Notes: a model not told the origin generated them from the letters alone. A stretch of 64,000 bases of DNA from Bacteroidales bacterium (GCA_017617035.1 JAFZWV010000031.1:1-64000), one strand, 5' to 3'. Counted from the first letter of the stretch, positions 26,275-35,599 are shown. A program made the numbers and translations.

Positions 26275-27273
26275 TTAGTTGAGAGTGATCTCAGTCCTTC
26301 CGAGAACGTACCATGACATGGAAGCGTCAACGGCAATCTTGCCTGCTGCGGTAGCGCCGATAGCCTCCCTGGGGATACGAACTTCTTCGAAGCACCAGTC
26401 GCCGTCAATCTTACCAGCAACGTAAGGAGATGCTACACTCTCACCGGAGATAGGGCACTTGATCCAGCCGTTGCCCTCTTCGCCGATGACACACTCGGGA
26501 GCCTCTTTGGTGCCTCTCCAAGGGAAGATGCAGACCTGAGCCTCGCAGCCATTCATGGTGCCGCCGCCACCGCCTGCGCCAGTTCCTTCGTTGTTGTCGG
26601 TATCAAGGCCGATGTAGATGTACGGATCCCAGTCGAGGGTCTCGCTGCTGCCCTTGATCTTGGTCTTGTCGATCTTGTAGAGGAAATAGAGGTACTTCTC
26701 ATCGGAGGTGTACTTCCACTCCCTGATACGAGTGTTGGAGTCGGGACCTGCAATGCCCTCAATGTCTGCCCAATCTGCGAAATCTGCATCGATCTCGATA
26801 GCAGGAACGAAAGAGGGCTCTGCCCATGCGGGAGCTGCATCCTTCTCGCAAACTGCCATCTGCTCGAGGGAAGGGTTGTAGTAAACATCGTAGATACCGT
26901 CGAGTTCAGGCTTGATGTTGGCGCCACCATTGGTAACTTCGAAACCTGCACCAAGTTCTGCGAAGTCACCACCGCGGTTGTTAGTCCAATCCTTGTTCTC
27001 ACGGATCTTGAACTCATTGCCTGCTGCGAGTTTGAGGTTCTTCAGAACGAAGATACCGTCAGCCTCTGCGAGGACATAATCAGTATCCCAGCTGGTTTCA
27101 AGGACGGTACCGATAACGGACCATGCGCTGGTGCCCTGCTCGGGACCAGTGTACTCGGGTTCGGGTTCAGGACCGGGGCCAGGGGTAGGTTCGTCAGCGG
27201 GTTTGTCCTTGCAGGAAACTGCAACTGCTGCTGCCATAAAAGCAACAAGAGCGAATTTGAAAACTTTCTTCAT
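26275..27273 (-). CDS. SusE/SusF-like surface lipoprotein
   Basis: A 332-residue lipoprotein (cysteine in AVAVSCKDKP). A proline-glutamate linker is followed by a starch-binding-like module (about 45-130, WSVIGTVLETSWDTDYVL then EFKIRENKDWTNNRGGDF) of the SusE/SusF type. The C-terminal half is a separate beta domain with an aspartate-rich DTDNNEGTGAGGGG segment that may bind calcium. It probably binds glycan at the cell surface, but no susC/susD genes are nearby. ATG27273 gives the signal peptide; a promoter box lies 48 nt upstream. Confidence 0.82.
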   Translation of the reverse strand: MKKVFKFALVAFMAAAVAVSCKDKPADEPTPGPGPEPEPEYTGPEQGTSAWSVIGTVLETSWDTDYVLAEADGIFVLKNLKLAAGNEFKIRENKDWTNNRGGDFAELGAGFEVTNGGANIKPELDGIYDVYYNPSLEQMAVCEKDAAPAWAEPSFVPAIEIDADFADWADIEGIAGPDSNTRIREWKYTSDEKYLYFLYKIDKTKIKGSSETLDWDPYIYIGLDTDNNEGTGAGGGGGTMNGCEAQVCIFPWRGTKEAPECVIGEEGNGWIKCPISGESVASPYVAGKIDGDWCFEEVRIPREAIGATAAGKIAVDASMSWYVLGRTEITLN

Positions 27274-27321
27274 TGTTTTGAAAATTTGGTTATTGTGTTG
27301 AGTTAATGTTTCAAATCTCCG

Positions 27322-27329
27322 CAAAGATA
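27322..27329 (-). promoter_or_regulatory. -7 box TATCTTTG of the SusE/F-like gene
   Basis: A perfect match on the minus strand with a 48-nt leader to the start codon. Confidence 0.6.
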
Positions 27330-27433
27330 TAAAATCATATCAATATAGTGTTTCGTTCTGATCATTTTGTGTTTCATATGGTTTCGTTTTGATCGCTCCG
27401 TGGCGCGCCTTTTGAAGAAGGCTCTTTATTATA

Positions 27434-27441
27434 TATATTTG
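27434..27441 (+). promoter_or_regulatory. -7 box TATATTTG of sppA
   Basis: A perfect match ending only 4 nt before the sppA ATG, which predicts a leaderless transcript. Confidence 0.65.
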
Positions 27442-27445
27442 TAAT

Positions 27446-29104
27446 ATGAAAAAGTACATCCTGACCCTGGCCCTTCTGGCCTTCGCTTTCGCCGGCGCCT
27501 GGGGCGCCGAAGAAGGCTTTCTCAAAGGAAAGATTCTCAAAATCGACAAAGACGTCATCATCACTGAGCGTGGCGGTAATTCCCTTACCCTTACTCTCAA
27601 CGGACTGAACCGCGAGTCTTCAATTGCCCTTATCGATGTCCTAAGGGCCCTCGACAAGGCGGCATCCGACGATGCCATTGCGATGGTCTACCTCAATTAC
27701 GACCATTTCTCCGCAAGCCAGACTTCGATGGAAGAAATACGCGAGAGGCTGCTTAAACTCAGCGCCCTCGGAAAGCCGGTGATTGCTTACGGCGCTTCGC
27801 TCGGCAATGGCTCCTATTATATCGCCTCCGCAGCAGACAGGGTGTTCCTTAATCCCAAGGGAGGCGGAGCTCTCACAGGACTTGCAAGCACCCAGTTCTT
27901 CCTTAAAGACCTCCTGGATACTCTTGGCGTAGGCGTTCAGCTCATCCGCCACGGCAAGTTCAAATCTGCCGGAGAGATGTATATCCGCAACGACATCAGC
28001 CCCGAGAACCGTCTGCAGTATGAAGAGCTGCTCGGCTCCGTTTGGAATGCTATGGTTGCAGATATCGCCGCATCCCGTGGGACTACCCCCGAGGCCATCA
28101 ACGCGATTACGGATAAACTCGAGACCGGTACCGCGCAGGCATGGCTTGAGGCTGGCCTTGTCGACGGCTTGAAATATCGCGATGAGATGGAGGATTATCT
28201 CTGCCACCTCTTTGGTACCGACGATCCCAAATCCATACAGACTGTAAGTCTTAAGGACTACGCATCCAAGCTTAAGAAAGGCCCTGCAAGTAAGAAGATT
28301 GCCATAATCTACGCCGAAGGCGAGATCGCGCGCAGCGGTTCGGACCTGGTCGGCGAGAAACTTGCCGCCCAAATTGAAAAGGTACGCAAGGACGAATCGG
28401 TCAAGGCCGTAGTCTTCCGCGTGAATTCTCCCGGAGGAGAGGTTGTGGCGGCCGATATCATCAGGCGCGAGATAGAGCTCCTCGGGAAAGAGAAGCCCGT
28501 GGTGGCCAGCTATGGCTCCTATGCCGCTTCCGGCGGATACCTCATTTCAGCGGGATGTGAGCATATCTTCACCGATGCTACAACCCTCACAGGATCCATA
28601 GGAGTATTTGGAATGATTCCGAACCTGGGGAAGGCTATACGCAAGAACCTGAAAATCACTCCGGTTAACATCGGAACCAATGATCACAGTTCGATGGGCA
28701 GCGGAATGGAACCGCTCTCTGCCGAAGAGGAGGCCTGGTATCAGGCTGAGATAGAGGGTATCTACGACGACTTTGTAGGAGTCGTAGCTGCCGGCAGGAA
28801 CATGACTGCCGAACAGGTTGACTCCATCGCCCAGGGGCGTGTATGGGCAGGCAATGATGCCATCGAAATCGGTCTCTGCGACGAAAAGGGAGGCTTGATG
28901 GATGCCATACGCTATGCTGCGGCAAAGGCTGGCCTTCTCAACTATCGCATAGTCGCTATTCCGGAAAAGGAGAAGACCTCCCTTCGCTCGCTTACCAAAG
29001 GTAATAAAGACGACAAAGACGATCCTCTCGTGTCGCTTCGCGAGATGTTGGAGACTCCTGGCTTCAACGCCTACTACCTGATGCCTTACATTATTCTTAA
29101 CTAG
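27446..29104 (+). CDS. sppA: Signal peptide peptidase SppA, 67K type
   Basis: A 552-residue serine-lysine protease of the S49 family that degrades cleaved signal peptides in the membrane. It has the tandem two-domain form: the N-terminal half gives the base K173 (in GKFKSAGE) and the C-terminal half gives the nucleophile S362 (in YAASGGYLIS). The N-terminal hydrophobic segment acts as signal or anchor. The start codon is 4 nt after the -7 box, so the mRNA is probably leaderless. A small barrel gene follows after 6 nt. Confidence 0.94.
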   Translation: MKKYILTLALLAFAFAGAWGAEEGFLKGKILKIDKDVIITERGGNSLTLTLNGLNRESSIALIDVLRALDKAASDDAIAMVYLNYDHFSASQTSMEEIRERLLKLSALGKPVIAYGASLGNGSYYIASAADRVFLNPKGGGALTGLASTQFFLKDLLDTLGVGVQLIRHGKFKSAGEMYIRNDISPENRLQYEELLGSVWNAMVADIAASRGTTPEAINAITDKLETGTAQAWLEAGLVDGLKYRDEMEDYLCHLFGTDDPKSIQTVSLKDYASKLKKGPASKKIAIIYAEGEIARSGSDLVGEKLAAQIEKVRKDESVKAVVFRVNSPGGEVVAADIIRREIELLGKEKPVVASYGSYAASGGYLISAGCEHIFTDATTLTGSIGVFGMIPNLGKAIRKNLKITPVNIGTNDHSSMGSGMEPLSAEEEAWYQAEIEGIYDDFVGVVAAGRNMTAEQVDSIAQGRVWAGNDAIEIGLCDEKGGLMDAIRYAAAKAGLLNYRIVAIPEKEKTSLRSLTKGNKDDKDDPLVSLREMLETPGFNAYYLMPYIILN

Positions 29105-29110
29105 TATCTC

Positions 29111-29872
29111 ATGAAGAAAATCATATTAGCAGCAGCGGCTGTGTTATTCGCGTTTGAGGCTATTGCCGCCCCGGCCCAGTCCGATTCTACGTCGCGCGCT
29201 TCCAAGCGGCTCGATGAAATCGAGAAAATGGAAATAGGTAAACCTGCCAAGGGACATTCTTCCAGGGACGTTGACTTATTCGAGTTGGGCGCTTTCTCCC
29301 GCTACCAGTGGGGCTGGAGCCATCTTGGCGCTCCGGATTTCGCCGATTCTTTCGGCCCTTCAGGAGAGTTCCTCTTCAACTTTGTAGAACTGCGTTTGAA
29401 CCCTCTTGATTGGCTTTCGGTCAATCTCGGCTTTGATCTCAGGTGGGAAAACTTCCGTCTGCGTTCAAGCAAACTCTACGATGTCGACGCATTCGGTGAT
29501 GTGACTATCGTCCCCAATCCCGGCTATACTTCCGCAGTCTCAACTGTCGCGCCGGTTGACTGTGCTCTCAGTTTCCCCCTTTTCCTGGGCTTACATTGGG
29601 ACTTGATTGGTTTCAGACTCGGAGCAGAGATGACATGCAATCCGAATAATGAAATCACAAGCACGTATATCGACGGCCCTTCCACCTATAAGGTGACGAC
29701 CACCGTAGAGGCGAAGCCTGTCAATATCTTTACATACAGTTTCTTCGGATCCGTTCTCTTCGGCGACGGACTTGGAATATATGCGCGTTACTCGTCGGGT
29801 GAACATTTCCCCTATGCGTGTACAAGCGCAGCCGATTACTGGACTCTTGGAATAATAATGGACTTCAGATAA
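29111..29872 (+). CDS. Small outer-membrane beta-barrel protein
   Basis: A 253-residue protein with a cleavable signal peptide (ends AIAAPAQ). After a charged linker come alternating amphipathic strands (FLFNFVELRLNPLDWLSVNLGFDLRW), ending in a terminal aromatic-type strand LGIIMDFR typical of barrels. No specific family is recognised. It is probably co-transcribed with sppA (6 nt), and its stop overlaps the next start by 1 nt (TAATG). Confidence 0.75.
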   Translation: MKKIILAAAAVLFAFEAIAAPAQSDSTSRASKRLDEIEKMEIGKPAKGHSSRDVDLFELGAFSRYQWGWSHLGAPDFADSFGPSGEFLFNFVELRLNPLDWLSVNLGFDLRWENFRLRSSKLYDVDAFGDVTIVPNPGYTSAVSTVAPVDCALSFPLFLGLHWDLIGFRLGAEMTCNPNNEITSTYIDGPSTYKVTTTVEAKPVNIFTYSFFGSVLFGDGLGIYARYSSGEHFPYACTSAADYWTLGIIMDFR

Positions 29873-30810
29873 TGAAACGTATAGCCGTTCTGCTTATATT
29901 TGCCATGACTGCATGTGCGCAGCCACCCAAGGATGAGCCGCTGGCCTCTCCTTCCGGGCTTGAAGTGACGAATCTGACCGAGACTACTGTCTCTCTATCA
30001 TGGTCTGCCGTCCCCGGAGATATCAAATATCGCTGGGCCCTCATAGCAGACGGTTATGTCGAGCGAGGAATCATCGCTGAAAACGCCCTTAGCGTAGAGA
30101 ACATTCCGGACGGCAAAGACTTCGTATTCAGCGTTCGCTGCGAAAGCGGGGAAAAGGTGTCCGAATGGGCTGAGATTAAGTTCTCGACCCCCGAGTTACC
30201 CCCGCCTCCAGTAGTCCACAGTATTCCGGCGGTATTCATCGGCGACAGCATCACCGAAATCTGGCCGACTAAAGACCCCTCATATTTCAGTTCCCACGGT
30301 TATCTTGGCAAGGGCAAAAGCGGTCAGACCTCGAAGACTATTGCGGCCCGTTTCAAAAAGGATGTTGTGAATAACGACCCTTACGTAGTCCATATTCTCT
30401 GCGGTGGCAACGACATTGCAGAAAACGATGGTTCGTATGTAGAGAGCAGCGCTATTCTCGCCAATATCGAGATGATGGCCGACATGGCCGATGAGGCTAA
30501 GATAAAAGTAGTAGTAGGAGCAATTCTTCCAGTTACCAAGTTCTGGTGGTGGGCCGACGACTGGAAGCCCTCGAAGGAGGGTGTCACCATCGAATCCCAC
30601 ATCCTGGAAGCCAACGCCCTTATCAAGGCCTGGTGTGAGCAGCGCGGCTATCCTTATGTAGATTACTATAACCTTCTGGTCGGGCCCAACGGCAGTTTCC
30701 CCGGCCCGGACTCTTACGACGGAGTTCACCCGGATACCCCTGGTTTCCAGAAGATGGACGCGCTCGTCCAGCCAGTAATGGAAGAACTGTTGAAAGACGC
30801 AAAGTTATGA
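29872..30810 (+). CDS. SGNH/GDSL esterase lipoprotein with fibronectin III-like domain
   Basis: A 312-residue lipoprotein (cysteine in AMTACAQPP). A fibronectin type III-like module (about 26-110) precedes an SGNH hydrolase domain with GDSIT (nucleophile serine), a central glycine block, GGNDIAE and DGVHP (catalytic aspartate and histidine). Such enzymes deacylate lipids or acetylated carbohydrates; the neighbour galM suggests carbohydrate work, but this is inference. It starts at TAATG with the upstream gene and overlaps galM by 4 nt. Confidence 0.87.
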   Translation: MKRIAVLLIFAMTACAQPPKDEPLASPSGLEVTNLTETTVSLSWSAVPGDIKYRWALIADGYVERGIIAENALSVENIPDGKDFVFSVRCESGEKVSEWAEIKFSTPELPPPPVVHSIPAVFIGDSITEIWPTKDPSYFSSHGYLGKGKSGQTSKTIAARFKKDVVNNDPYVVHILCGGNDIAENDGSYVESSAILANIEMMADMADEAKIKVVVGAILPVTKFWWWADDWKPSKEGVTIESHILEANALIKAWCEQRGYPYVDYYNLLVGPNGSFPGPDSYDGVHPDTPGFQKMDALVQPVMEELLKDAKL

Positions 30811-31847
30811 AACGCATCCTCTTATTGACGGCCCTGCTGGCGCTGGCGGCCTGCCAGAAGGCCCCGAAGGTCTATACCCTTGCGGCGGGCGATATCTCGA
30901 TGACCGTTACCGATTTCGGCGCGAGGGTTATCTCGCTCAAGACCCCCGACCGGGAGGGCAAGCTCGCAAACATAGTCATCGGCCATGAGACCGCGCAGGA
31001 ATACGTCAATCCTGAGGGGGAGCGTTTTCTCGGCGCTTGCGTCGGACCGGTGGCGAACAGGATAGGCGGCGCCCGCTTCGAAGTCGACGGGGTCGAGTAC
31101 CGTACGCCGGAAAATGACCATGGCCATAACACCCTGCATGGCGGCTTTACGGGCGTGGACAACCTCTACTGGGACGTCGTTTCCCGCAACGACACGTCCA
31201 TAGTCTTCCACCTGCTCCATCCCGACGGAATGGAAGGTTACCCGGGCAACCTCGATATCAAGATGACCTACTCACTGAGTTCGCTTGGCGAGTTCAAGAT
31301 CACCTACATGGCTACTACCGACAAGCCCACTCCGGTGAACCTGACCCACCACCCGTTCTTCTGCCTTCGCGGCGACGGCAAAGGACGAGTCGAGCAGTAC
31401 GTCATGCGCATCAAGGCTTCGCGCTATATACCCATCGATGAGGAGAGCATCCCTACGGGGGAGATAGCCAACGTTGAGGGGACTCCATTCGATTTCCGCG
31501 AGCCTCACCTCATAGGCGAACGAATCTCTCAGGACAATGAGCAGCTTCGCAACGGCCGCGGATATGACCACAACTGGTGTATAGACAAGGTCGATCCTTT
31601 CGGAGTGGAATTCGTTTGCAGCGTTTATGATCCCGAAAGCGGCCGCTATATCGAAGTGTTTTCAGACCAGCCCGGTCTGCAGTTCTACAGCGGCAATTTC
31701 TTTACCGGAGACCAGTATCGCGCTTCTCTGGCGCTCGAGACCCAGGAGTGGCCCGATGCGGTCAATAACCCCCTTTTCGGCGATATTATACTCCGTCCGG
31801 GCGGACTATATAAGCAGACCTGTATCTACAGATTCAGCGCTTTTTAG
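30807..31847 (+). CDS. galM: Aldose 1-epimerase (lipoprotein form)
   Basis: A 346-residue galactose mutarotase, interconverting alpha and beta sugar anomers. Unlike cytoplasmic GalM it carries a lipoprotein signal (cysteine in LAACQKAP), so it acts outside the inner membrane. Family motifs include NRIGGARFEVDG, NDHGHNTLHGG (catalytic histidine region), NLTHHPFFCL and GYDHNWC, with LALETQEWPDAVNNP near the C-terminus. It overlaps the SGNH gene by 4 nt. Confidence 0.92.
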   Translation: MKRILLLTALLALAACQKAPKVYTLAAGDISMTVTDFGARVISLKTPDREGKLANIVIGHETAQEYVNPEGERFLGACVGPVANRIGGARFEVDGVEYRTPENDHGHNTLHGGFTGVDNLYWDVVSRNDTSIVFHLLHPDGMEGYPGNLDIKMTYSLSSLGEFKITYMATTDKPTPVNLTHHPFFCLRGDGKGRVEQYVMRIKASRYIPIDEESIPTGEIANVEGTPFDFREPHLIGERISQDNEQLRNGRGYDHNWCIDKVDPFGVEFVCSVYDPESGRYIEVFSDQPGLQFYSGNFFTGDQYRASLALETQEWPDAVNNPLFGDIILRPGGLYKQTCIYRFSAF

Positions 31848-31877
31848 CGAAAATCCTGCAATTTTTTGAGAAAAGTA

Positions 31878-31907
31878 TTGCAGAATTGAAAAATCGTCGT
31901 ACCTTTG
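31878..31907 (+). promoter_or_regulatory. Promoter TTG-N19-TACCTTTG of the ABC/GntR/GIN operon
   Basis: TTG at 31878-31880 is spaced 19 nt from TACCTTTG at 31900-31907, the best complete -33/-7 match in the window. The leader to the ATG at 31942 is about 28 nt. Confidence 0.75.
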
Positions 31908-31941
31908 CAGTGTACTATTAAACTAATACACCTAACAAGAT

Positions 31942-32772
31942 ATGATCGAAATTAAGAATCTGGCTTTCAGCTACGGTCCCAAAAACGTACTGAATAACAT
32001 CTCGATGAGCCTTGAGCCGGGGAAGATCTATGGTCTTCTCGGAGAGAACGGAGTGGGCAAGACAACGCTCCTGACTCTCCTTTGCGGGCTCAAGAAACCT
32101 CAGGAGGGAAGCATCACTACCGACGGAATCAATCCGTACGACAGACTGCCTTCTTTCCTTGAGAATCTGTATTATCTGCCCGATGAGGTCGCGCCCCTCA
32201 ATACTACCGCTGAGAGGTGGGCCCGCAGTTGCGGAAAATTCTGGCCGGCTTTCAACTTCGACACCTTTAATACTATAATGGCGGAATTCGAGACTGATCC
32301 TGCCCAGAAGATGAACGCCATGTCCTCCGGTCAGCTGAAGAAGACCTATATCGCCTTCGCTCTTGCGGCAGGAACTCCCTTTATCCTGATGGATGAGCCG
32401 ACCAACGGCCTGGATATTCCCTCAAAGGCCCAGTTCCGCGCCGCCATCATGAAGTACACCCGTGAAGACTCCACCATCGTGATCAGCACCCATCAGGTGC
32501 GCGATCTCGAGAACGTGATAGACCCTATTGTCATCCTCGACACGTGCGATGTCCTTCTCAACGCTTCGATAGCCGAGATCAGCGAGAAACTCTATTTCGA
32601 CTATGGAACCGAGCTCAAGCCCGGAAATCTCTATGCGGAACAGCTCCCTGGCGGATTCATCCAGGTTTATCCTAACACTACCGGAAAGGAGAGCAAGGTC
32701 AATATCGAGGCCCTGTTCAACGCCGTCCACAAAAACAAAGAACTCGTAAAAGGAATTTTCAGCCATGAATAA
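31942..32772 (+). CDS. ABC transporter ATP-binding protein
   Basis: A 276-residue ATPase with Walker A GENGVGKTT (about 36-44), signature MSSGQLKKTY, Walker B FILMDEPTNGLD and the H-loop STHQ. It resembles BcrA/YtrB-type drug or envelope-stress exporters. It forms a four-gene operon with a membrane partner (8-nt overlap), a GntR/YtrA regulator and a head-GIN lipoprotein. Confidence 0.9.
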   Translation: MIEIKNLAFSYGPKNVLNNISMSLEPGKIYGLLGENGVGKTTLLTLLCGLKKPQEGSITTDGINPYDRLPSFLENLYYLPDEVAPLNTTAERWARSCGKFWPAFNFDTFNTIMAEFETDPAQKMNAMSSGQLKKTYIAFALAAGTPFILMDEPTNGLDIPSKAQFRAAIMKYTREDSTIVISTHQVRDLENVIDPIVILDTCDVLLNASIAEISEKLYFDYGTELKPGNLYAEQLPGGFIQVYPNTTGKESKVNIEALFNAVHKNKELVKGIFSHE

Positions 32773-33586
32773 TGTATTCTCACCCAAAAGGTTCGGAAAG
32801 TATTTCCTCTACGACCTCGAAAATGCAAAGAATAACTTTGGACTGACCCTGCTCATTCTCGGCCTGATGCCGATGATACTGTATGCAGTATTCCAGCTTA
32901 TCAATCTCATCTTCAACAGAACGTTGATTATTAATGCAGACGGTTTCATTCCTGCCCGTATATCTTCCGGAATAATCTGTGTCGCAGTAGCTACTTTCGC
33001 TTTTGGCACTAAAGTCTACGGATCAATCACCGACAAGCGCGCCGGCTCGTCTTTCCTGATGCTGCCTGCCTCCACTTTCGAAAAATGGCTGTCGATGGTA
33101 CTCATGGGCTGTGTGGTAGCTCCAATCTGCCTTAGCATACTCTACGTTGGATCCGATACTATCATGGGACTGCTTTTCCCCAATTCGTTCGGAACCCCTA
33201 TCGTCAAGATGCCGTTCTACGATATTCTTGCTGAAACCGAGATTCCCGTCGATATTAAAATCAATTATACTGGAATCGCATGGGGGAACTGGTGTTGGTA
33301 CATGTTGTTTTTCACTCTCGGCGGTATTTATTTCAAGAAGGGTAAGGTAGGTAAGTCGATTCTGGTTATGTTCTTTCTCACGATTCTGACCTCGCTGCTG
33401 TTCGCCGCAATCGTGGGTCATTTTGAGACAGACTGGGTAAACGATGCTTTACTCCTGAATACTATCGATGAGGATCCCGAAGTAGCGATACGCAAGATAA
33501 TAGGTCTCGGAAAGGCGTTGCTGTATGCTCAGCTGGTAATCTTGCTTGGCCTTAGTTACCTGCGCCTTCGCACCATCAAACACTAG
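32765..33586 (+). CDS. ABC transporter permease-like membrane protein
   Basis: A 273-residue integral membrane protein with about six hydrophobic helices; no specific family is recognised beyond ABC-2-like transporters. It overlaps the ATPase gene by 8 nt and precedes the GntR regulator by 6 nt, so it is almost certainly the membrane half of this transporter. The substrate is unknown. Confidence 0.8.
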   Translation: MNNVFSPKRFGKYFLYDLENAKNNFGLTLLILGLMPMILYAVFQLINLIFNRTLIINADGFIPARISSGIICVAVATFAFGTKVYGSITDKRAGSSFLMLPASTFEKWLSMVLMGCVVAPICLSILYVGSDTIMGLLFPNSFGTPIVKMPFYDILAETEIPVDIKINYTGIAWGNWCWYMLFFTLGGIYFKKGKVGKSILVMFFLTILTSLLFAAIVGHFETDWVNDALLLNTIDEDPEVAIRKIIGLGKALLYAQLVILLGLSYLRLRTIKH

Positions 33587-33592
33587 ACGCTT

Positions 33593-33928
33593 ATGGAATT
33601 CAACGAAAACAAACCGATCTATATCCAGATCGCCGACGGAATCTGCGAGCAGATCCTATCGGGAAAACTGGAACCGGGAGGCCGTATCCCGTCCGTTAGG
33701 GAATGGGGCGCCACCATCGGCGTCAACCCCAACACGGTAGCCCGGTCCTACGATGAACTGACCGACATGGGCGTGATCTTCCAGAAAAGGGGCATAGGCT
33801 TCTTTGTCGCCGAAGACGCAAAGGATGCTATCCTTAAGACAGAAAAAAAGAAGTTCATCACTGAAGAATTACCCGAATTTGTAAAACGCGCCAACCTGCT
33901 TGGCATTAACCTCAAAGAATTGATATGA
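33593..33928 (+). CDS. GntR-family (YtrA-type) transcriptional regulator
   Basis: A 111-residue protein with an N-terminal winged helix: PIYIQIADGICEQILSGKLEPGGRIPSVREWGA, then NPNTVARSYDELTDMG and the wing KRGIGFFV. The effector domain is only a short helical tail, as in the YtrA subgroup, which usually represses its own ABC operon. It is encoded inside that operon, overlapping the next gene by 4 nt, so autoregulation is likely. Confidence 0.9.
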   Translation: MEFNENKPIYIQIADGICEQILSGKLEPGGRIPSVREWGATIGVNPNTVARSYDELTDMGVIFQKRGIGFFVAEDAKDAILKTEKKKFITEELPEFVKRANLLGINLKELI

Positions 33929-34617
33929 AAAGTTTAGTATTAGCCATAGCCATTTCCCTGGCCTCAGTTACTGCTTGTAATTTCACTATAACCGGTTCCG
34001 GGAACAACAACGAAACCGAGATCGTCGGCTCGTCCGCTGAGCAGACCCGCTCTTTCGAGCTTTCAGCATTCGACGACCTTACAATCAGCATCCCTTGCGA
34101 TGTCGTCTACGAGAGCGGCGCTCCGAAGGTAGTTGTCGTAGCAAGTGAGAAGTACATGGAGCATATCCTCGTAGAGCAGAATTCCGACGGCTCTGTCATC
34201 ATCAAGTCAGACGGCAGCAAGATTCGCTCGTTCAAGAACACCAGGATTTACGTCACCTCCGATCGCCTTTCAGCCCTCACAGTCAACGGTGCAGTAGATA
34301 TGGAGTGCAAACACGGAATACGCTCGGCCGGCAATTTTGACCTTACGCTCAACGGAGCCGGTGACCTCGAGATCAAAGGCCTCGATGCAGACAACATTGA
34401 CATCCGCTGCAACGGAGCTGCCGACATCGAAATCCTCGATATCTGCGCTGCCAGTGTCAATGTGACCATCAACGGAGCCGGCGATGCCACCCTTTCCGGT
34501 GATGTCGATGAGGCTGCTCTTACCATCAACGGAGCAGGAGATATCAATGCCCGCGGCTTGAACGCCCGCAGCATCCGTCCTTCGGTCAGAGGTATTGGAT
34601 CGATTGTAACCAGGTAA
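33925..34617 (+). CDS. Head-GIN domain (DUF2807) lipoprotein
   Basis: A 230-residue lipoprotein (cysteine in SVTACNFTI). The body is a right-handed beta helix with repeated NGAGD/NGAAD turns (LTLNGAGDLEIKGL, IRCNGAADIEI, VTINGAGDATLSG, LTINGAGDINARG), typical of DUF2807. It is the last gene of the ABC/GntR operon; such proteins are often linked to envelope stress systems. Hairpin copy B starts 4 nt after the stop. Confidence 0.88.
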   Translation: MKSLVLAIAISLASVTACNFTITGSGNNNETEIVGSSAEQTRSFELSAFDDLTISIPCDVVYESGAPKVVVVASEKYMEHILVEQNSDGSVIIKSDGSKIRSFKNTRIYVTSDRLSALTVNGAVDMECKHGIRSAGNFDLTLNGAGDLEIKGLDADNIDIRCNGAADIEILDICAASVNVTINGAGDATLSGDVDEAALTINGAGDINARGLNARSIRPSVRGIGSIVTR

Positions 34618-34620
34618 TAG

Positions 34621-34740
34621 TAATTAGCAGAAGCAAACTGCACCCCTGAGCCGCTTTTTGCCCGGACTAGGGTCGCCGTCAGACGCGGAGCGTCCTAAGG
34701 CGATAGCGGTATCAGGGGTGCAGTTTGTTCTGCTAAATTA
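34621..34740 (+). repeat. Hairpin element copy B (long form)
   Basis: Arms 34621-34655 and 34705-34740 are complementary over about 33 bp with small bulges. The core holds TTTTGCCCGGACTAGGGTCG and an inner stem GACGC/GCGTC, then GCGATAG. It fills the gap between two converging genes and contains the stop codon of the LytTR gene. Part of its arm (CTGCACCCCTGAGCCGCT) is shared with copy F. Confidence 0.92.
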
Positions 34741-35559
34741 CAGAAGTGCTGCTAACGAATCGTAGTAGGTCTTGCTGACAGGAATCGGAGGAGTACCAGG
34801 CGTATCGAGGTCGGCGAAGACGAAGCCTGCACTGTCTTTGCGAAGGACAGTGATGTGCGCCGGATTCACGAAGAAAGCGCGCTGGCAGCGCTGAAGGCCC
34901 TGCTTGTGGAGCATTTCCTCCAGGCGCTTCATCGAGGAGCGCAGCTGATACTTCTTCACGCTTTCGCCGTCGAGATAAACGATGTTCACATAGTTCTCAT
35001 TGGCCTCGACATACAGCAGCGACGATGCGGCTACGGCAAGCTTGAGTTTCTGATTCGAATCCTTGAAGCGGATAAGATTGTCGTCGCCGACGGGCTCTTC
35101 GACTGCGCGGTTGAGCGCATAGATCATGGTTCCCATCTCGATCAGGAGGTAAGGAAGCACGAGAACGCCGAAAAAGTCGATGAGGCAGCGGGGAAGGGCC
35201 CAGAAGAAACTGTACTGCTCGCGGCCTAAAGTAATGAGGGCCATGTACATCGCGCCGAATGCGGCGAAAATGAATACTTCAGCCAGACACCAGCCCGCAT
35301 ATGAGAGGAGCGAGGGCTCCATTTTATTGCGGAGAAAATAGAAGGCGAGTCGGGTGCCGACCAGCACCAGCAGAAGTATAGTGGCCAGAATAGTCACGTT
35401 AAACTCCAGATATACGCCGCCTGCGTCTAGGAACTCCATGATGCCGGCCGGTCTGAAGACCAGCAGGAAGAGCAGGAAGAATACCGGCAGGCCTACAAAA
35501 TGGACGATTTGTGTCGGGAATCTGAAGAAAGCTTTAGGAATACCTGTGTTCTTTTGCAT
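34738..35559 (-). CDS. Membrane-bound LytTR-family regulator
   Basis: A 273-residue protein with four hydrophobic helices (about 20-165) and a C-terminal LytTR DNA-binding domain (about 180-270, LLYVEANENYVNIVYLDG, then SMKRLEEML and FFVNPAHI). It senses or responds at the membrane and binds DNA directly; no separate sensor kinase is nearby. ATG35559 is 6 nt after a -7 box, so the mRNA is probably leaderless; longer frames upstream overlap the divergent gene. Confidence 0.87.
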   Translation of the reverse strand: MQKNTGIPKAFFRFPTQIVHFVGLPVFFLLFLLVFRPAGIMEFLDAGGVYLEFNVTILATILLLVLVGTRLAFYFLRNKMEPSLLSYAGWCLAEVFIFAAFGAMYMALITLGREQYSFFWALPRCLIDFFGVLVLPYLLIEMGTMIYALNRAVEEPVGDDNLIRFKDSNQKLKLAVAASSLLYVEANENYVNIVYLDGESVKKYQLRSSMKRLEEMLHKQGLQRCQRAFFVNPAHITVLRKDSAGFVFADLDTPGTPPIPVSKTYYDSLAALL

Positions 35560-35565
35560 AACGCA

Positions 35566-35573
35566 CAAAGATA
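35566..35573 (-). promoter_or_regulatory. -7 box TATCTTTG of the LytTR gene
   Basis: A perfect match ending 6 nt before the minus-strand ATG. It forms a back-to-back pair with the plus-strand box at 35586. Confidence 0.65.
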
Positions 35574-35585
35574 AATATATATTGT

Positions 35586-35593
35586 TATCTTTG
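35586..35593 (+). promoter_or_regulatory. -7 box TATCTTTG of the lipoprotein gene at 35600
   Basis: A perfect match ending 6 nt before ATG35600. The two divergent start codons are only 40 nt apart. Confidence 0.65.
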
Positions 35594-35599
35594 CAAAGT

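Noticed and set aside
27340..27678. A minus-strand open frame overlapping the sppA start
   Set aside because: It covers the sppA promoter and signal peptide on the other strand and has no conserved feature.
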